This document shows positions 48,422 through 58,941 of a stretch of 64,000 bases of DNA, in pieces (the stretch's first letter is position 1; each line of letters starts with the position of its first letter). The position numbers and the translations under genes are program-made. Below the pieces are notes generated by a model. That model ran no database searches, was not told the DNA's origin, and saw only the letters and a list, made by a program, of their open reading frames with translations. Origin of the DNA: Actinomycetota bacterium (GTDB taxonomy: Bacteria; Actinomycetota; Thermoleophilia; Solirubrobacterales; Solirubrobacteraceae); assembly GCA_005885515.1 (NCBI GenBank), contig VAWK01000019.1, positions 38,832-102,831 of the forward strand, read 5' to 3'.

Positions 48422-49399
<978 letters not shown>

Positions 49400-49492
49400 T
49401 GTAACCCCTTACCAAGCGAGAGGAGACTTCTGCGAGGCTGCGTCCTGACTCGAACCCGGTGCCCCTTCCGTTTGCCCCGGCGATCCTTTTCC

Positions 49493-50218
49493 TCACGCTC
49501 GCGGCGTCGCGGTCGTCGAGGCGGCGACGTGGTCGAGAAAGCGACGGCAGATTTCGGTTCCCAGCTCGTTCCAACGATCGATTTGGCGGCGGGTCGTGGT
49601 AAGCACCGCAGCCCAATCAACATCGGCGCGGACGGCGTCCTCATCGCTTCGGTAGTCCTCGATCCAGCCTGCGATCGTCTCGTCGGTCACCTCGGCGTGG
49701 AACTGGATCCCCCACCAGGGCGTCGCGCGCAGTCGAAAGGCCTGAAGGTAGGCTGAGCTGCGCGCCAGCGCCACGGCCTCCGGCGGCGCCAGGAGCTCGT
49801 AGCTATGCCACTGGAAGCTCTCAAACCGCGCAGGCAGCGGCCCGAGTAGCGCATCGCCTTGAGCCTCGAGCGTGAGCTCGACGCTGATCCAGCCGATCTC
49901 GGGCGCAGCGGCTCGTTTAGCGCCACCGCCCGCAACCTCCGCCAGCAGCTGAGCCCCGAGGCAGACGCCTAGCGCAGGCGTTCTGCAAGCTAGCAACTCT
50001 CCCAACAGCTCCTTCTCGCCGCGCAGCCACTCATGCTCGCGCTCTTCGTCGACGTTCATCGCGCCGCCAAACACGAGCACGGCGCCGAACGAGTCCGACG
50101 CCGGCACCGCTGTCTCCGCGGGTATCCACTCGACGACCTCGTCGCCTCGCGCGGCTGCCACGAGGTCGAACACGCCACTTCCTGCCGCGCGTTCGTGGAC
50201 GATCGACAGCACGCGCAT
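49493..50218 (-). CDS. Class I glutamine amidotransferase domain protein
   Basis: Glutaminase-like fold protein of 241 residues. The nucleophile elbow is PALGVCLGAQLLAEVAGG, and the His-Glu pair is in GIQFHAEVTDETI, so the Cys-His-Glu triad is complete. It resembles GMP synthase-type amidotransferase domains and stand-alone homologues that cleave gamma-glutamyl amides. The ATG at 50218 starts the conserved domain (MRVLSIVHERAAGSGVF); the ORF track adds 39 residues upstream without support. Position next to a glutamine synthetase-like ligase gene set suggests, but does not prove, gamma-glutamyl amide hydrolysis (PuuD-like role). Confidence 0.85.
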   Translation of the reverse strand: MRVLSIVHERAAGSGVFDLVAAARGDEVVEWIPAETAVPASDSFGAVLVFGGAMNVDEEREHEWLRGEKELLGELLACRTPALGVCLGAQLLAEVAGGGAKRAAAPEIGWISVELTLEAQGDALLGPLPARFESFQWHSYELLAPPEAVALARSSAYLQAFRLRATPWWGIQFHAEVTDETIAGWIEDYRSDEDAVRADVDWAAVLTTTRRQIDRWNELGTEICRRFLDHVAASTTATPRA

Positions 50219-50295
50219 GGCGTCAGTGTCACAGATCAGCTCCGCCCCGCCGAGCTGCTCCCGCACGGCGCGTGCTCGGTGTACGGTTGGACGCG

Positions 50296-51726
50296 ATGAA
50301 CGTCCTGGCGATCGATCAGGGCACCTCCTCGACAAAGGCGCTCGTCGTCGCCACCGGCGGCGAGGTGTTGAGCGAGAGCAGCGCTGCCGTCACGCCACGC
50401 AGCGCAGCCGGGGGAGCCGTCGAGCAGGATCCGGAGGAGCTCTTCCAGTCGATCGTCACGGCCGGCCGGGCCGCACTCGCGTCCGTCGATGGGGCGGTCG
50501 AGGCGGTCGGCGTGGCCAACCAGGGTGAGACGGTGCTGCGCTGGGATCTCCAGAACGGCCGGCCGTTCGGGCCGGCGCTGAGCTGGCAGGACCGCAGAGC
50601 CGTGTCGGTGACGCGCGAGCTGGGCGACCACGCCGAGCGCTTGACCGAGCTCACCGGACTTCCGCTCGATCCCTACTTCGCTGCGCCGAAGATGACGTGG
50701 CTCGCGCGCGAGGGCGGCGAGGAGGGGGTCATCACCACGGTCGACGCGTGGTTGAACTGGCGCCTCGCCGGAGCGTTCGTCACCGACGCCGCAACCGCGT
50801 CGCGCACGCTGCTGATGGATCTCGCGGGCACGACATGGTCGGCGGAGGCGTGCGCGCTGTTCGGCATCGACCCGGGCGCTCAGCCGCAGATCGTCGATTG
50901 CGACGCTGCGGTCGGCGAGACCGGCGCTTTTGGAAAGCCGCTGCCCGTGACCGGCCTAGCGGTCGACCAGCAGGCAGCGCTGTTCGCGGAGTCCTGCTTT
51001 GAGGCGGGCCAGGCCAAGTGCACATACGGGACCGGCGCGTTCATCCTCGCCAACGCCGGCGAGCGCGTCGCCCGGTCGCGCTCGCGGCTGGCCGCCTGCG
51101 TCGCCTGGCGGCTTAAGGGCGCGACGACATACTGTCTCGACGGCCAGGCGTACAGCGCCGGATCGGCCGTGTCGTGGCTGCGGGAGCTCGAGCTGATCGA
51201 CGAGGCCGCCGACCTGGACCGCAGCGGCGGTGAGGACGAGGAGGTGGTTTTCGTCCCCTCGCTCGCCGGGCTTGGAGCGCCGTTCTGGGCGCCCGAGGCG
51301 CGCGGCGCCTGGCTCGGACTCTCGCTGGCGACGCACCGCGAGGATCTCGTTCGCGCGGTCGTGTCGGGCATCGCCGCACAGGTCGCCACGCTTGCTCGCG
51401 CGATGGGAGAAGACGCGAGCCGTCCGCTCGAGCGCCTGCGCGTCGATGGCGGCCTCACGAGGTCGTCCACGTTGATGCAGGCGCAGGCCGACCTCCTTCA
51501 GGTGCCCGTCGAGCTCTACCCGTCGGCCGACGCCACCGCGCTCGGGGTGGGAGCGCTCGCGCGGCTGGGCGCCGGCGGCGCGAACACGCCGGTCGAGGCC
51601 GTCGGGAGCTGGGCACCGGCCGCCGTGTTTGAGCCGCGGATGTCATCCGCGGAGGCCGAGGATCGCCTTGCCCGCTGGCAGGCGGCCGCGCTCGCGCTGG
51701 CCGAACTCTCGCGCGCACAGCGATGA
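50296..51726 (+). CDS. Glycerol kinase-like FGGY family kinase
   Basis: Phosphorylates glycerol or a related polyol with ATP. The 476-residue product carries IDQGTSSTKALVV, LSWQDRRAVSVTRELG, LTGLPLDPYFAAPKMTWL (very close to GlpK), TYGTGAFILANAG and FVPSLAGLGAPFWAPEARGAWLGL, plus the ATP-binding LRVDGGLTRSSTLMQ. Those segments match glycerol kinase more than xylulo- or gluconokinases. ATG at 50296 is preferred to the track start at 50272. Its stop overlaps the next gene by 4 bases (ATGA), so kinase and dehydrogenase are coupled, fitting glycerol to dihydroxyacetone phosphate. Confidence 0.88.
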   Translation: MNVLAIDQGTSSTKALVVATGGEVLSESSAAVTPRSAAGGAVEQDPEELFQSIVTAGRAALASVDGAVEAVGVANQGETVLRWDLQNGRPFGPALSWQDRRAVSVTRELGDHAERLTELTGLPLDPYFAAPKMTWLAREGGEEGVITTVDAWLNWRLAGAFVTDAATASRTLLMDLAGTTWSAEACALFGIDPGAQPQIVDCDAAVGETGAFGKPLPVTGLAVDQQAALFAESCFEAGQAKCTYGTGAFILANAGERVARSRSRLAACVAWRLKGATTYCLDGQAYSAGSAVSWLRELELIDEAADLDRSGGEDEEVVFVPSLAGLGAPFWAPEARGAWLGLSLATHREDLVRAVVSGIAAQVATLARAMGEDASRPLERLRVDGGLTRSSTLMQAQADLLQVPVELYPSADATALGVGALARLGAGGANTPVEAVGSWAPAAVFEPRMSSAEAEDRLARWQAAALALAELSRAQR

Positions 51727-53123
51727 GCGCGGCGCGACCGGAACGCGATGTCGTCATCGTGGGCGCGGGCGTCGTCGGCGCCGCGATCGCGCGCGAGCTT
51801 TCCCGCTTCGAGCTGCGCTGCACGATCGTCGAGCGCGCCCCCGACGTGGGAGCAGGGACGAGCAAGGCCAACACGGCCCTGCTGCACACCGGCTTCGATG
51901 CCAAGCCCGGGACGATCGAGGCTCGGCTAGTCCGTCGCGGTCACGAGCTGCTGAGCGCCTACGCCCATCGGGCCGGGATACCCCTGGAGCGCATCGGGGC
52001 TCTGCTCGTCGCGTGGAACGAGGAGCAGCTCGGCGCGTTCGCACGGATTGTCGAGCGCGCACGCGCAAACGGGTACACGGCGATACGCGAGATTGGGGCC
52101 GACGAGCTTTACAGGCGCGAGCCGCACCTCGGGCCGGGCGCCGGCGGGGCCCTCGAGGTACCTGACGAGGGCATCGTGTGTCCGTTCACGACGCCGCTCG
52201 CCTTCGCTACGGAGGCCGTCCTCGCTGGGTGTGAGCTGCGGCTGGGGGAGGAGGTCACGCACGTCGAGCGGAGTGGTGACGGTGGCACGTGCGTGCACAC
52301 GAGCAAGGCGACGCTCACGACCCGCTTCCTCGTCAACGCCGGCGGCCTGCACAGCGACGAGCTCGATCGCATGCTCGGCCACGACCGCTTCACCGTGACT
52401 CCTCGCCGCGGCGAGCTGATCGTGTTCGACAAGCTCGCGCGACCGCTGCTCGATCACATCCTGCTGGCGGTGCCGAGCGCGACCACGAAGGGTGTCCTGC
52501 TCGCGCCCACCGTCTTCGGCAATCTGCTCCTCGGTCCGACGGCCGAGGACATCGAGAACAAGCACGACACGTCCTCGACCCGCGAGGGCCTCTCCTACCT
52601 CCGAGCACAGGGAGAGCGCATCTTGCCCGGGCTGTCCGACCACGAGGTGACCGCCGTCTACGCGGGTCTGCGCGCCGCGACCGAGCACGCCGACTACCAG
52701 ATCACGATTCACGCCGCTGAGGGTTATGCGTGCGTGGGCGGGATCCGATCGACGGGACTGTCGGCCTCCATGGCGATCGCCGAGCACGTGCGCCTCGAGC
52801 TCGCCGATGCGGGGCTGCAACTCGCCCCCAAGCCGCATCCGCCGAGCGTGCGCATGACGAACCTCGGCGAGGATTTCCCGCGCCCTTACACACAGCCCGA
52901 GCGGATCGCCGAGAACCCCGACTACGGCCGGATCGTCTGCTTCTGCGAGCGTGTCACACGCGGTGAGATCACCGACGCGCTGTCTGCGCCCATCCCGCCG
53001 GTCGACCTCGACGGCCTGCGACGCCGCACGCGCGCGCTGATGGGCCGCTGCCAGGGCTTCTTCTGCGGCGCCGAGGTTGCGGCGCTGCTCGACGGGAGGC
53101 CCGACGCGGGTGTCAGCGTCTGA
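51723..53123 (+). CDS. FAD-dependent glycerol-3-phosphate dehydrogenase-like oxidoreductase with C-terminal [2Fe-2S]-type domain
   Basis: Flavoprotein of 466 residues. The FAD Rossmann motif VVIVGAGVVGAAIARELSRFELRCTIVER begins at residue 10. TSKANTALLHTGFDAKPGT is the DAO/GlpA-type substrate loop. The C-terminal 65 residues hold a BFD-like cluster domain with CFCERVTRGEI and GRCQGFFCGAEVAALL (four cysteines). This is the GlpA architecture, which in E. coli works with GlpB and GlpC. Here the gene after it encodes another FAD protein. Coupling to glycerol kinase supports a glycerol-3-phosphate role. Confidence 0.82.
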   Translation: MSAARPERDVVIVGAGVVGAAIARELSRFELRCTIVERAPDVGAGTSKANTALLHTGFDAKPGTIEARLVRRGHELLSAYAHRAGIPLERIGALLVAWNEEQLGAFARIVERARANGYTAIREIGADELYRREPHLGPGAGGALEVPDEGIVCPFTTPLAFATEAVLAGCELRLGEEVTHVERSGDGGTCVHTSKATLTTRFLVNAGGLHSDELDRMLGHDRFTVTPRRGELIVFDKLARPLLDHILLAVPSATTKGVLLAPTVFGNLLLGPTAEDIENKHDTSSTREGLSYLRAQGERILPGLSDHEVTAVYAGLRAATEHADYQITIHAAEGYACVGGIRSTGLSASMAIAEHVRLELADAGLQLAPKPHPPSVRMTNLGEDFPRPYTQPERIAENPDYGRIVCFCERVTRGEITDALSAPIPPVDLDGLRRRTRALMGRCQGFFCGAEVAALLDGRPDAGVSV

Positions 53124-54366
53124 CGCCCCGGTCGTCGTCGTCGGGGGCGGTCCGGCGGGCCTTGCATGCGCGATCGAGTTGCGCCGCCGCGGCGTGGCCG
53201 ATGTGGTGGTGCTCGAGCGCGAGCAGCAGGCGGGTGGAATCCCTCGCCACTCAAACCATCAAGGCTTCGGCGTGCGCGACGTGCACCGCCTCATGTCGGG
53301 CCCGCGTTACGCCAGCCGCTACGTCGCGCACGCACGCCGGTCGGGAGCGCGCGTTGAGCAGGAGACGATGGTCACGGGCTGGTCCGGGGTCGGTCATCTC
53401 GAGCTGACGAGGCCAGCCGGGCGCTACATGCTCGCACCCGCCGCCATCGTGCTGGCGACCGGCTGCCGGGAGCGCCCGCGCGCGGCCCGCCTCGTGGCCG
53501 GATCGCGACCCGCCGGCGTCATGACCACGGGGACGGTGCAGCAGCTGGTGGCGTTTCGCGGGCAGCGTTTCGACGGACGGGCGCTGATCGTCGGCGCCGA
53601 GCACGTGAGCTTCTCTGCGCTCATGACACTGACGCACGCCGGCGCGAACGTCGTCGGGATGGTCACCGAGCTGCCGTGCCATCAGTCGCTTGCCGTCGTG
53701 CGCGCCGCCACGCGGCTCCGTTACGGCATCCCGCTGTGGACGCGGAGCACCGTGACCGCGATCCACGGCTACCCGCGCGTCGAGGAGGTCACGCTCGAGG
53801 ATCTCGACTCGGGCCGCTCGCGCAGAGTGGGCTGCGAGACGGTGGTCTTCACCGCAGACTGGATACCCGACCACGAGCTGGCGGTGCTTGGAGGGATAGA
53901 GCTGGATCCGGGCACGCGCGGGACCCGCGTGGACACGGCTTTGCGGACGAAGCGCCCCGGCGTGTTCGCCGCCGGCAACGTGCTCCACGGAGCCGAGCCC
54001 GCTGACGTCGCCGCGCTCAGCGGTCGTCACGCGGGCGCGTCGGTGGCGCGCTGGTTGTCCGCCCATGGCGTCTGGCCGTCGGCGGTCCCGATCGCGTGCC
54101 GGCCCCCCCTGCACTGGATCTCACCCAACGCCGTCGGGTCCGCCGCAGAGGCGCCGCCGCGAGGTCGCTTCGCGTTGCGCTCGCGCGCATTTCTGCGCGG
54201 TCCCGAGATCGAGATCAACCAGGATAAGCGCTGCCTCTGGCGCGGCACGGTGAGGAGACTCGGACCCGGCCGCTCAGCCAGTTTGCCCGCCGGTTGGGTC
54301 GCCTCCGTGGACGCAGACGGCGGCTCGATCGACGTCGCGCTGGCACACCCAGGCGGGCGCGCTTGA
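53110..54366 (+). CDS. FAD/NAD-dependent oxidoreductase (GlpA-partner type)
   Basis: A 418-residue flavoprotein starting with a GTG at 53110, whose first codons overlap the previous gene by 14 bases. Motifs are VVVVGGGPAGLACAIELRRRG (FAD), IVLATGCRERPRAARLVAGSRPAGVMTTGTVQQLV, and a terminal GVFAAGNVLHGAEPADVAALSGRHAGASVARWL that closes the FAD site. It resembles NAD(P)/FAD oxidoreductases encoded after GlpA-like genes (HcnB/octopine oxidase subunit-like). It probably passes electrons from the dehydrogenase to a membrane acceptor. No transmembrane segment is present. Confidence 0.78.
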   Translation: MSASDAPVVVVGGGPAGLACAIELRRRGVADVVVLEREQQAGGIPRHSNHQGFGVRDVHRLMSGPRYASRYVAHARRSGARVEQETMVTGWSGVGHLELTRPAGRYMLAPAAIVLATGCRERPRAARLVAGSRPAGVMTTGTVQQLVAFRGQRFDGRALIVGAEHVSFSALMTLTHAGANVVGMVTELPCHQSLAVVRAATRLRYGIPLWTRSTVTAIHGYPRVEEVTLEDLDSGRSRRVGCETVVFTADWIPDHELAVLGGIELDPGTRGTRVDTALRTKRPGVFAAGNVLHGAEPADVAALSGRHAGASVARWLSAHGVWPSAVPIACRPPLHWISPNAVGSAAEAPPRGRFALRSRAFLRGPEIEINQDKRCLWRGTVRRLGPGRSASLPAGWVASVDADGGSIDVALAHPGGRA

Positions 54367-54407
54367 CTGTCAGTCGGCCTCGGAGGTACGCTCAATTACA
54401 CAAATTG
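54363..54407 (+). promoter_or_regulatory. Promoter and AT-rich operator candidate before the APC permease
   Basis: TTGACT at 54363 and TACGCT 18 bases later fit a sigma-70 promoter. Immediately after lies the perfect palindrome CAATT-ACACA-AATTG (54393-54407), unusually AT-rich for this genome. It would overlap the start of transcription, a typical repressor position. The regulator is not obvious in the window. Confidence 0.5.
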
Positions 54408-54449
54408 TGGAGCAAATGGGGAGGCTCGCAAGCGACACCGGGAGGCGCA

Positions 54450-56102
54450 ATGGCACAGGTCAAACCGCAAATCGGTCACGACGAGCAACGTCTCGCAGAG
54501 CTGGGCTACAAGCAGGAGCTAACCCGCGCGTGGAGCAGCTTCACGAACTTTGCGATCTCGTTCACGATCATCTCGGTCCTGGCCGGGTGCTTCACGAACT
54601 TCTCGTTCGCGTGGACGGCCGGCGGGCCGATCGGCATCTCGATCGGATGGCCCGTGCTCTGTCTGTTCGTGCTGCTGGTCGCAGTGTCGATGGCCGAGCT
54701 GACCTCGGCGATGCCGACCGCCGGCGGTCCCTACTGGTGGGCGGCCAAGCTGGGCGGCAAGGGCTGGAGCTGGATCACGGGCTGGTTCAACATTGTCGGC
54801 CTGGTGGGCATCGTCGCGGGCGTCGGCTACGGAGCGGCGCAGTTCCTGCACGCTTTGCTCAGCATCTACGGGCTGAAGATCTTCGGCGAGCACTTCGCCG
54901 ACACGAACCCCTCGCACGTCCTCCACCAAACCTTCGTTCTGTACCTGATCATCCTGATCGGCTACACGCTCGTGAACATCTTCGCCGACCGCCTGCTGGC
55001 GATCTTCAACAACGTCTCCGTCGGCTGGCATGTGCTGGGCGTGCTCGCGATCATCCTCCTGCTGGCGCTCGTGCCCTCCCACCACCAGGATGCGGGCTTC
55101 GTGTTCGGCCAGCGCTTCAACAACACCGGCTTTCACGGCGGCCACACAACCGGACTGTTCTTCTGGCTGTACCTGCTGCCGATCGGCTTCATCCTGACCA
55201 TGTACACCCAGACCGGATACGACGCCTCTGCCCACACCTCCGAGGAGACGCGCGGCGCCGCGCTCAGCGCGGCCAAGGGCGTGTGGCGGTCGGTGTTCTA
55301 CTCGGCGATCGCTGGCTGGGCGGTGCTGCTCGCCCTCGTGTTCGCCGCCACCAACGTACCCGCGATCACCGAAAAAGGCGGCGGCTCGATCCCGGTCATC
55401 GAAACGGCCTTGACCTCGGCAGCGGCTAAGGCGGTGCTGCTCATCTGCACGGTCGGGCAGCTGTTCTGCGGCGCGGCGGGCTTGACCAGCGCGTCGCGCA
55501 CCTGGTTTGCCTTCTCGCGAGACCGCGGGATGCCCGGCTGGCCGCTCTTCCGACGCCTGAACCAGCAGCGCGTGCCGCTTTACGCCGTGATTGCCGTGTC
55601 GATCGCCGCGTTGATTATCACGATCCCGGCGTACTTCGGCAACAAGGTCGGCTTCCCCTGGGCGTACTTCGCGATCACCGCGATCTGCACCGTGGGCCTG
55701 TATCTCGCATACATCATCCCCGTGTTCCTGCGCCTGCGCATGGGCAACCGCTTCCAGCCCGGGCCGTGGACGTTGGGACGCCATTACAAATGGATAAACG
55801 TGGGCGCCATCGCGTTCGTCGTGCTGGTCGTCTATGCGCTCGATATCCCGACCGTGCCCGCGGGCGTGCCGTGGAAAGGCAACTTCAAATTCGAATCGTT
55901 CAACTACGCGCCGCTGGTGCTGGTCATCGGACTGCTCGTGGGGATCTGGTGGTGGCTCGACGCCAAGAACAGGTACACCGGTCCAGTGCGCACGATCGAC
56001 ACGGACGAGCTCGGGCATGTGCTCACGGAGGAGCCTGCATCTCCCGCGCCGCCGCCGGCCCCGCCACCGCCGGTCGAGCCGCCGCCAACGCCTGCGAGTT
56101 AG
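54450..56102 (+). CDS. APC family amino acid/amine permease
   Basis: A 550-residue transporter with about 12-13 helices. The start at 54450 follows GGGAGGCGCA; the ORF-track start at 54294 lies inside the previous gene's frame and was rejected. Family features are ELTRAWSSFTNFAISFTIISVLAG (first helix unwinding motif), SMAELTSAMPTAGGPYWWAAKLGGKGWSWITGWFNIVG, TGYDASAHTSEETRGAALSAAKGVW, and RTWFAFSRDRGMPGWPLFRRLN. This resembles GABA/amine permeases of the BAT1/UGA4 group. A Pro-rich C-terminal tail is cytoplasmic. It sits beside a glutamine synthetase-like ligase, so an amine substrate is likely. Confidence 0.88.
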   Translation: MAQVKPQIGHDEQRLAELGYKQELTRAWSSFTNFAISFTIISVLAGCFTNFSFAWTAGGPIGISIGWPVLCLFVLLVAVSMAELTSAMPTAGGPYWWAAKLGGKGWSWITGWFNIVGLVGIVAGVGYGAAQFLHALLSIYGLKIFGEHFADTNPSHVLHQTFVLYLIILIGYTLVNIFADRLLAIFNNVSVGWHVLGVLAIILLLALVPSHHQDAGFVFGQRFNNTGFHGGHTTGLFFWLYLLPIGFILTMYTQTGYDASAHTSEETRGAALSAAKGVWRSVFYSAIAGWAVLLALVFAATNVPAITEKGGGSIPVIETALTSAAAKAVLLICTVGQLFCGAAGLTSASRTWFAFSRDRGMPGWPLFRRLNQQRVPLYAVIAVSIAALIITIPAYFGNKVGFPWAYFAITAICTVGLYLAYIIPVFLRLRMGNRFQPGPWTLGRHYKWINVGAIAFVVLVVYALDIPTVPAGVPWKGNFKFESFNYAPLVLVIGLLVGIWWWLDAKNRYTGPVRTIDTDELGHVLTEEPASPAPPPAPPPPVEPPPTPAS

Positions 56103-56114
56103 CGAGCGCGGAGC

Positions 56115-57530
56115 TCAGCCGCGCTCGAACATGCGCACGCGCTCGTAGTCGGTGACGACTTCGTCGAACAGGCGTTGCTCAGTGCGGCCGTAGTTGAGGT
56201 AGTGGCGCCACACCTCCTCGCCGAACGTGCGCTTGGCGAAGTCGCTGGCCTCCCAGCCGTCGACGGCCTCGCGCAGCGATGACGGGAACGGCTCAGCCTC
56301 GCCCGCGGCGTACGCGTTGCCGACCAGCTCCGGGCCGGGCTCGATCGCATTCTGGATGCCGTCGATGCCCGCCGCGAGCAGCGCGGCGAACCCGAGGTAG
56401 GGATTCACATCCGCCCCGGGAATCCGGCACTCCATCCGGCGCGACTGCCCGTGACCGACGATGCGAAAACCGCACGTGCGGTTGTCGCGTCCCCACGAGA
56501 TCGAGGTCGGTGCCCAGCTCTCGGTCGCGTAGCGCTTGTAGGAGTTGACGCTCGGCGCGACGAACAGCGCGAGCTCGCGTACGTGCTTGCGCAGGCCACC
56601 CAGGTAGTGGCGAAACACGTCGGTCTCCTCGTCGCCGTCGACGAAGGCGCTCTTCGCCGAATCGCGATCGACGAGGCTCATGTGAATATGGCAGGAGCTG
56701 CCGATGTCCTTCTCCGACGGCTTGGCCATGAAGCTGGCCGAGATGCCGTTGAGGTTGGCGATCTCCTTGACGCCGTTCTTATAGATCGTGTGGCGGTCCG
56801 CCGCCGTGACGGCGTCGGCGTAGCGAACGTTGAGCTCGTGCTGCCCGTACCAGGCCTCGCCCTTGGAGAACTCGACCGGGATCCCAGCGCCCTGCATGCC
56901 GCGTCGCAGCTGCTGGATGAACGGCTCGTCCATCGTGGTCGCGAGCACGTGGTAGTCGAGGATGTAGGGGATCGTGGGAGTTAGGTCGCGATACCCCTTG
57001 CTCCACGCCTCCGCGTAGCTCTCCTTGTAGAGGTAGAACTCGAGCTCGGAGCTCATCATCGGCGTATACCCCAGCTCGTTAGCGCGCTCGTACTGCGCAA
57101 TCAGGACCTGCCGCGGCGACTCGACCACCGGACCGCCATCGTGTGAGACGACGTCGCACAGTACGAGCGCCGTCGAGTCGAGCCAGGGGATCCGCCGCAG
57201 CGTCGAGATGTCGGGAGCGATCCCGAAATCGCCGTAACCCTTCTCCCAGTTGGCCATCTGATAGCCCGGCACCGGATCCATCTCCATGTCGAGCGCGAGC
57301 AGGTAGTTGCAGCCCTCGACGCCGTGGGACGACACCTCTTCCAGGAAGTACTCGCCCTGGATGCGCTTGCCCATCAGCCGTCCCTGCATGTCGGTGAAGG
57401 CGGCCACGATCGTGTCGATCGTTCCCTCCCTGATCTCCCGCTCGAGCTCCTTGAGCGTCAGCATCCCCCGCAGCTCGCCGGGTCCCCCCGGACGGCTGGC
57501 GCGCTCCCCGCTCCTCGCCTCGATCGCCAT
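56115..57530 (-). CDS. Glutamine synthetase family protein (gamma-glutamyl-amine ligase-like)
   Basis: ATP-dependent ligase of 471 residues. Motifs include SSELEFYLYKESYAEAW (metal Glu), FSKGEAWYGQHELNVRYADAVTAADRH, IGSSCHIHMSLVDRD (ATP/substrate) and the arginine set RIVGHGQSRRMECRIPGADVNPYLGFAALLAAG. It lacks the adenylylation loop of GlnA type I and matches the PuuA/GlnT-like catabolic group. Such enzymes add glutamate to polyamines, ethanolamine or other amines. The neighbours (APC permease, aldehyde dehydrogenase, class I amidotransferase) form a plausible gamma-glutamylation route. ATG at 57530; an internal Met at 57464 (MLTLKELEREI) is an alternative. Confidence 0.87.
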   Translation of the reverse strand: MAIEARSGERASRPGGPGELRGMLTLKELEREIREGTIDTIVAAFTDMQGRLMGKRIQGEYFLEEVSSHGVEGCNYLLALDMEMDPVPGYQMANWEKGYGDFGIAPDISTLRRIPWLDSTALVLCDVVSHDGGPVVESPRQVLIAQYERANELGYTPMMSSELEFYLYKESYAEAWSKGYRDLTPTIPYILDYHVLATTMDEPFIQQLRRGMQGAGIPVEFSKGEAWYGQHELNVRYADAVTAADRHTIYKNGVKEIANLNGISASFMAKPSEKDIGSSCHIHMSLVDRDSAKSAFVDGDEETDVFRHYLGGLRKHVRELALFVAPSVNSYKRYATESWAPTSISWGRDNRTCGFRIVGHGQSRRMECRIPGADVNPYLGFAALLAAGIDGIQNAIEPGPELVGNAYAAGEAEPFPSSLREAVDGWEASDFAKRTFGEEVWRHYLNYGRTEQRLFDEVVTDYERVRMFERG

Positions 57531-57585
57531 TAGGTGATTAATACTCCCTAGCCGACGACCGCGCTACCGCAATAGCATCCCGGCA

Positions 57586-58941
57586 ATGATCACCGTGCGC
57601 GAGCCCGCTACCGAGACGGTGCTCACCGAGATCCCGGCGGCCGATCGGTCGCTGCTGGACGCCGCGGTCGCGCGCGCGAGGGAGAGCGCCCCGGCGTGGC
57701 GTGCGCTGACGCCGCGCGCCCGCGCGCGAGCGCTGAGCGACCTCGCCGCCGCGCTCGAGCAGCATGTCGAGGAGCTCGCGCTGCTTGAGGCGCGCAACGC
57801 GGGCAAGCCGATCGCGGACGCGCGTGGCGAGATGGAGATGGTCATCGACGCGTTCCGCTACTACTCTGGCGCGCCGGAGCGACCGCTCGGCGAGACGATT
57901 CCGGTGGCGGGCGGGCAGGCCTTCACGGTTCGTGAGCCGCTCGGCGTTGTCGGCCTGATCACGCCCTGGAACTTCCCGCTCTTGATCGCCTCATGGAAGC
58001 TTGCCCCCGCGCTCGCCGCCGGCAACGCCGTCGTGCTCAAGCCCGCGGTGCTGACGCCGATGACGGCGCTGCGTTTCGAGCAGCTGGCGAGCGAGGCGGG
58101 CATACCCGAGGGCGTCGTCAACGTCGTGGTCGGCGCCGGCAGCACGGTCGGCCAGCGCTTGGTCGAGCATCCCGACGTAGCCAAGATCGCGTTCACCGGA
58201 TCCACGGAGGTCGGTCGCCAGATCGCGGCCGCCGCCGCGCCGACGATCAAGCGGGTGACGCTCGAGCTCGGCGGCAAGTCGCCGAACATCGTCTTCGCCG
58301 ATGCCGACCTGCAGAAGGCCGCCGCGGCCGCCCCGGCGGCTGTCTTTGGCAACGCCGGACAGGACTGCTGCGCGCGCTCGCGCATCCTCGTCCAGCGCGA
58401 GGCGATCGATGAGTTCATGCAGGAGCTCGAGCAGGTAGTGCGCTCGATCCGGGTGGGCGATCCGCTCGATCACAGCACGCAGATGGGACCGCTGATCTCG
58501 GCCGGGCAGCGCGAGGCGGTCTCCTCGTTCCTCAACGGCGAGGCGCCGATCGCGATCCGCGGCAGCGCGCCGGAGGGGCCCGGCTACTGGTTCCCCCCGA
58601 CCGTGCTCGCGCCAGTTGACCCGCATGCGCGCGCCGCGCGCGAGGAGATCTTTGGGCCGATCGCGGTGGTGATCCCGTTCACCGATGAGGCCGATGCGAT
58701 CCGGATCGCGAACGACACGATCTACGGGCTGTCGGGCTCGATCTGGACGCGCGACGGCGCGAAGGCGCTACGGGTCGCGCACGCGTTGGAATGCGGAGTC
58801 CTGTCAATCAACTCGAACACCTCGGTGCGCGTGGCCACGCCGTTCGGCGGCTTCAAGCAGTCGGGCTACGGCCGCGAGCTCGGCCCGCACGCACTCGACG
58901 CCTACACCGAGGTCAAGTCGATCTTCTTCGCCACCTCGTGA
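57586..58941 (+). CDS. NAD(P)-dependent aldehyde dehydrogenase
   Basis: Oxidises an aldehyde to the acid. The 451-residue product has PWNFPLLIASWKLAPALAAGN, the nucleotide loop FTGSTEVGRQIAAAA, the catalytic Glu in LELGGKSPNIVFADAD and the catalytic Cys in FGNAGQDCCARSRILVQ (second of a Cys pair). PFGGFKQSGYGRELG closes the fold. It is divergent from the glutamine synthetase-like gene with 55 bases between, and its stop overlaps the SDR start (GTGA). In polyamine or amine degradation it would oxidise the gamma-glutamyl aminoaldehyde. Confidence 0.93.
   Translation: MITVREPATETVLTEIPAADRSLLDAAVARARESAPAWRALTPRARARALSDLAAALEQHVEELALLEARNAGKPIADARGEMEMVIDAFRYYSGAPERPLGETIPVAGGQAFTVREPLGVVGLITPWNFPLLIASWKLAPALAAGNAVVLKPAVLTPMTALRFEQLASEAGIPEGVVNVVVGAGSTVGQRLVEHPDVAKIAFTGSTEVGRQIAAAAAPTIKRVTLELGGKSPNIVFADADLQKAAAAAPAAVFGNAGQDCCARSRILVQREAIDEFMQELEQVVRSIRVGDPLDHSTQMGPLISAGQREAVSSFLNGEAPIAIRGSAPEGPGYWFPPTVLAPVDPHARAAREEIFGPIAVVIPFTDEADAIRIANDTIYGLSGSIWTRDGAKALRVAHALECGVLSINSNTSVRVATPFGGFKQSGYGRELGPHALDAYTEVKSIFFATS

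Noticed and set aside
49441-49470. tRNA-like T-arm or further att copy (GACTCGAACCCGG)
   Set aside because: The surrounding bases do not fold into a T-stem or cloverleaf, and similarity to copies A and B is limited to about eight bases. Kept only as a weak remark.
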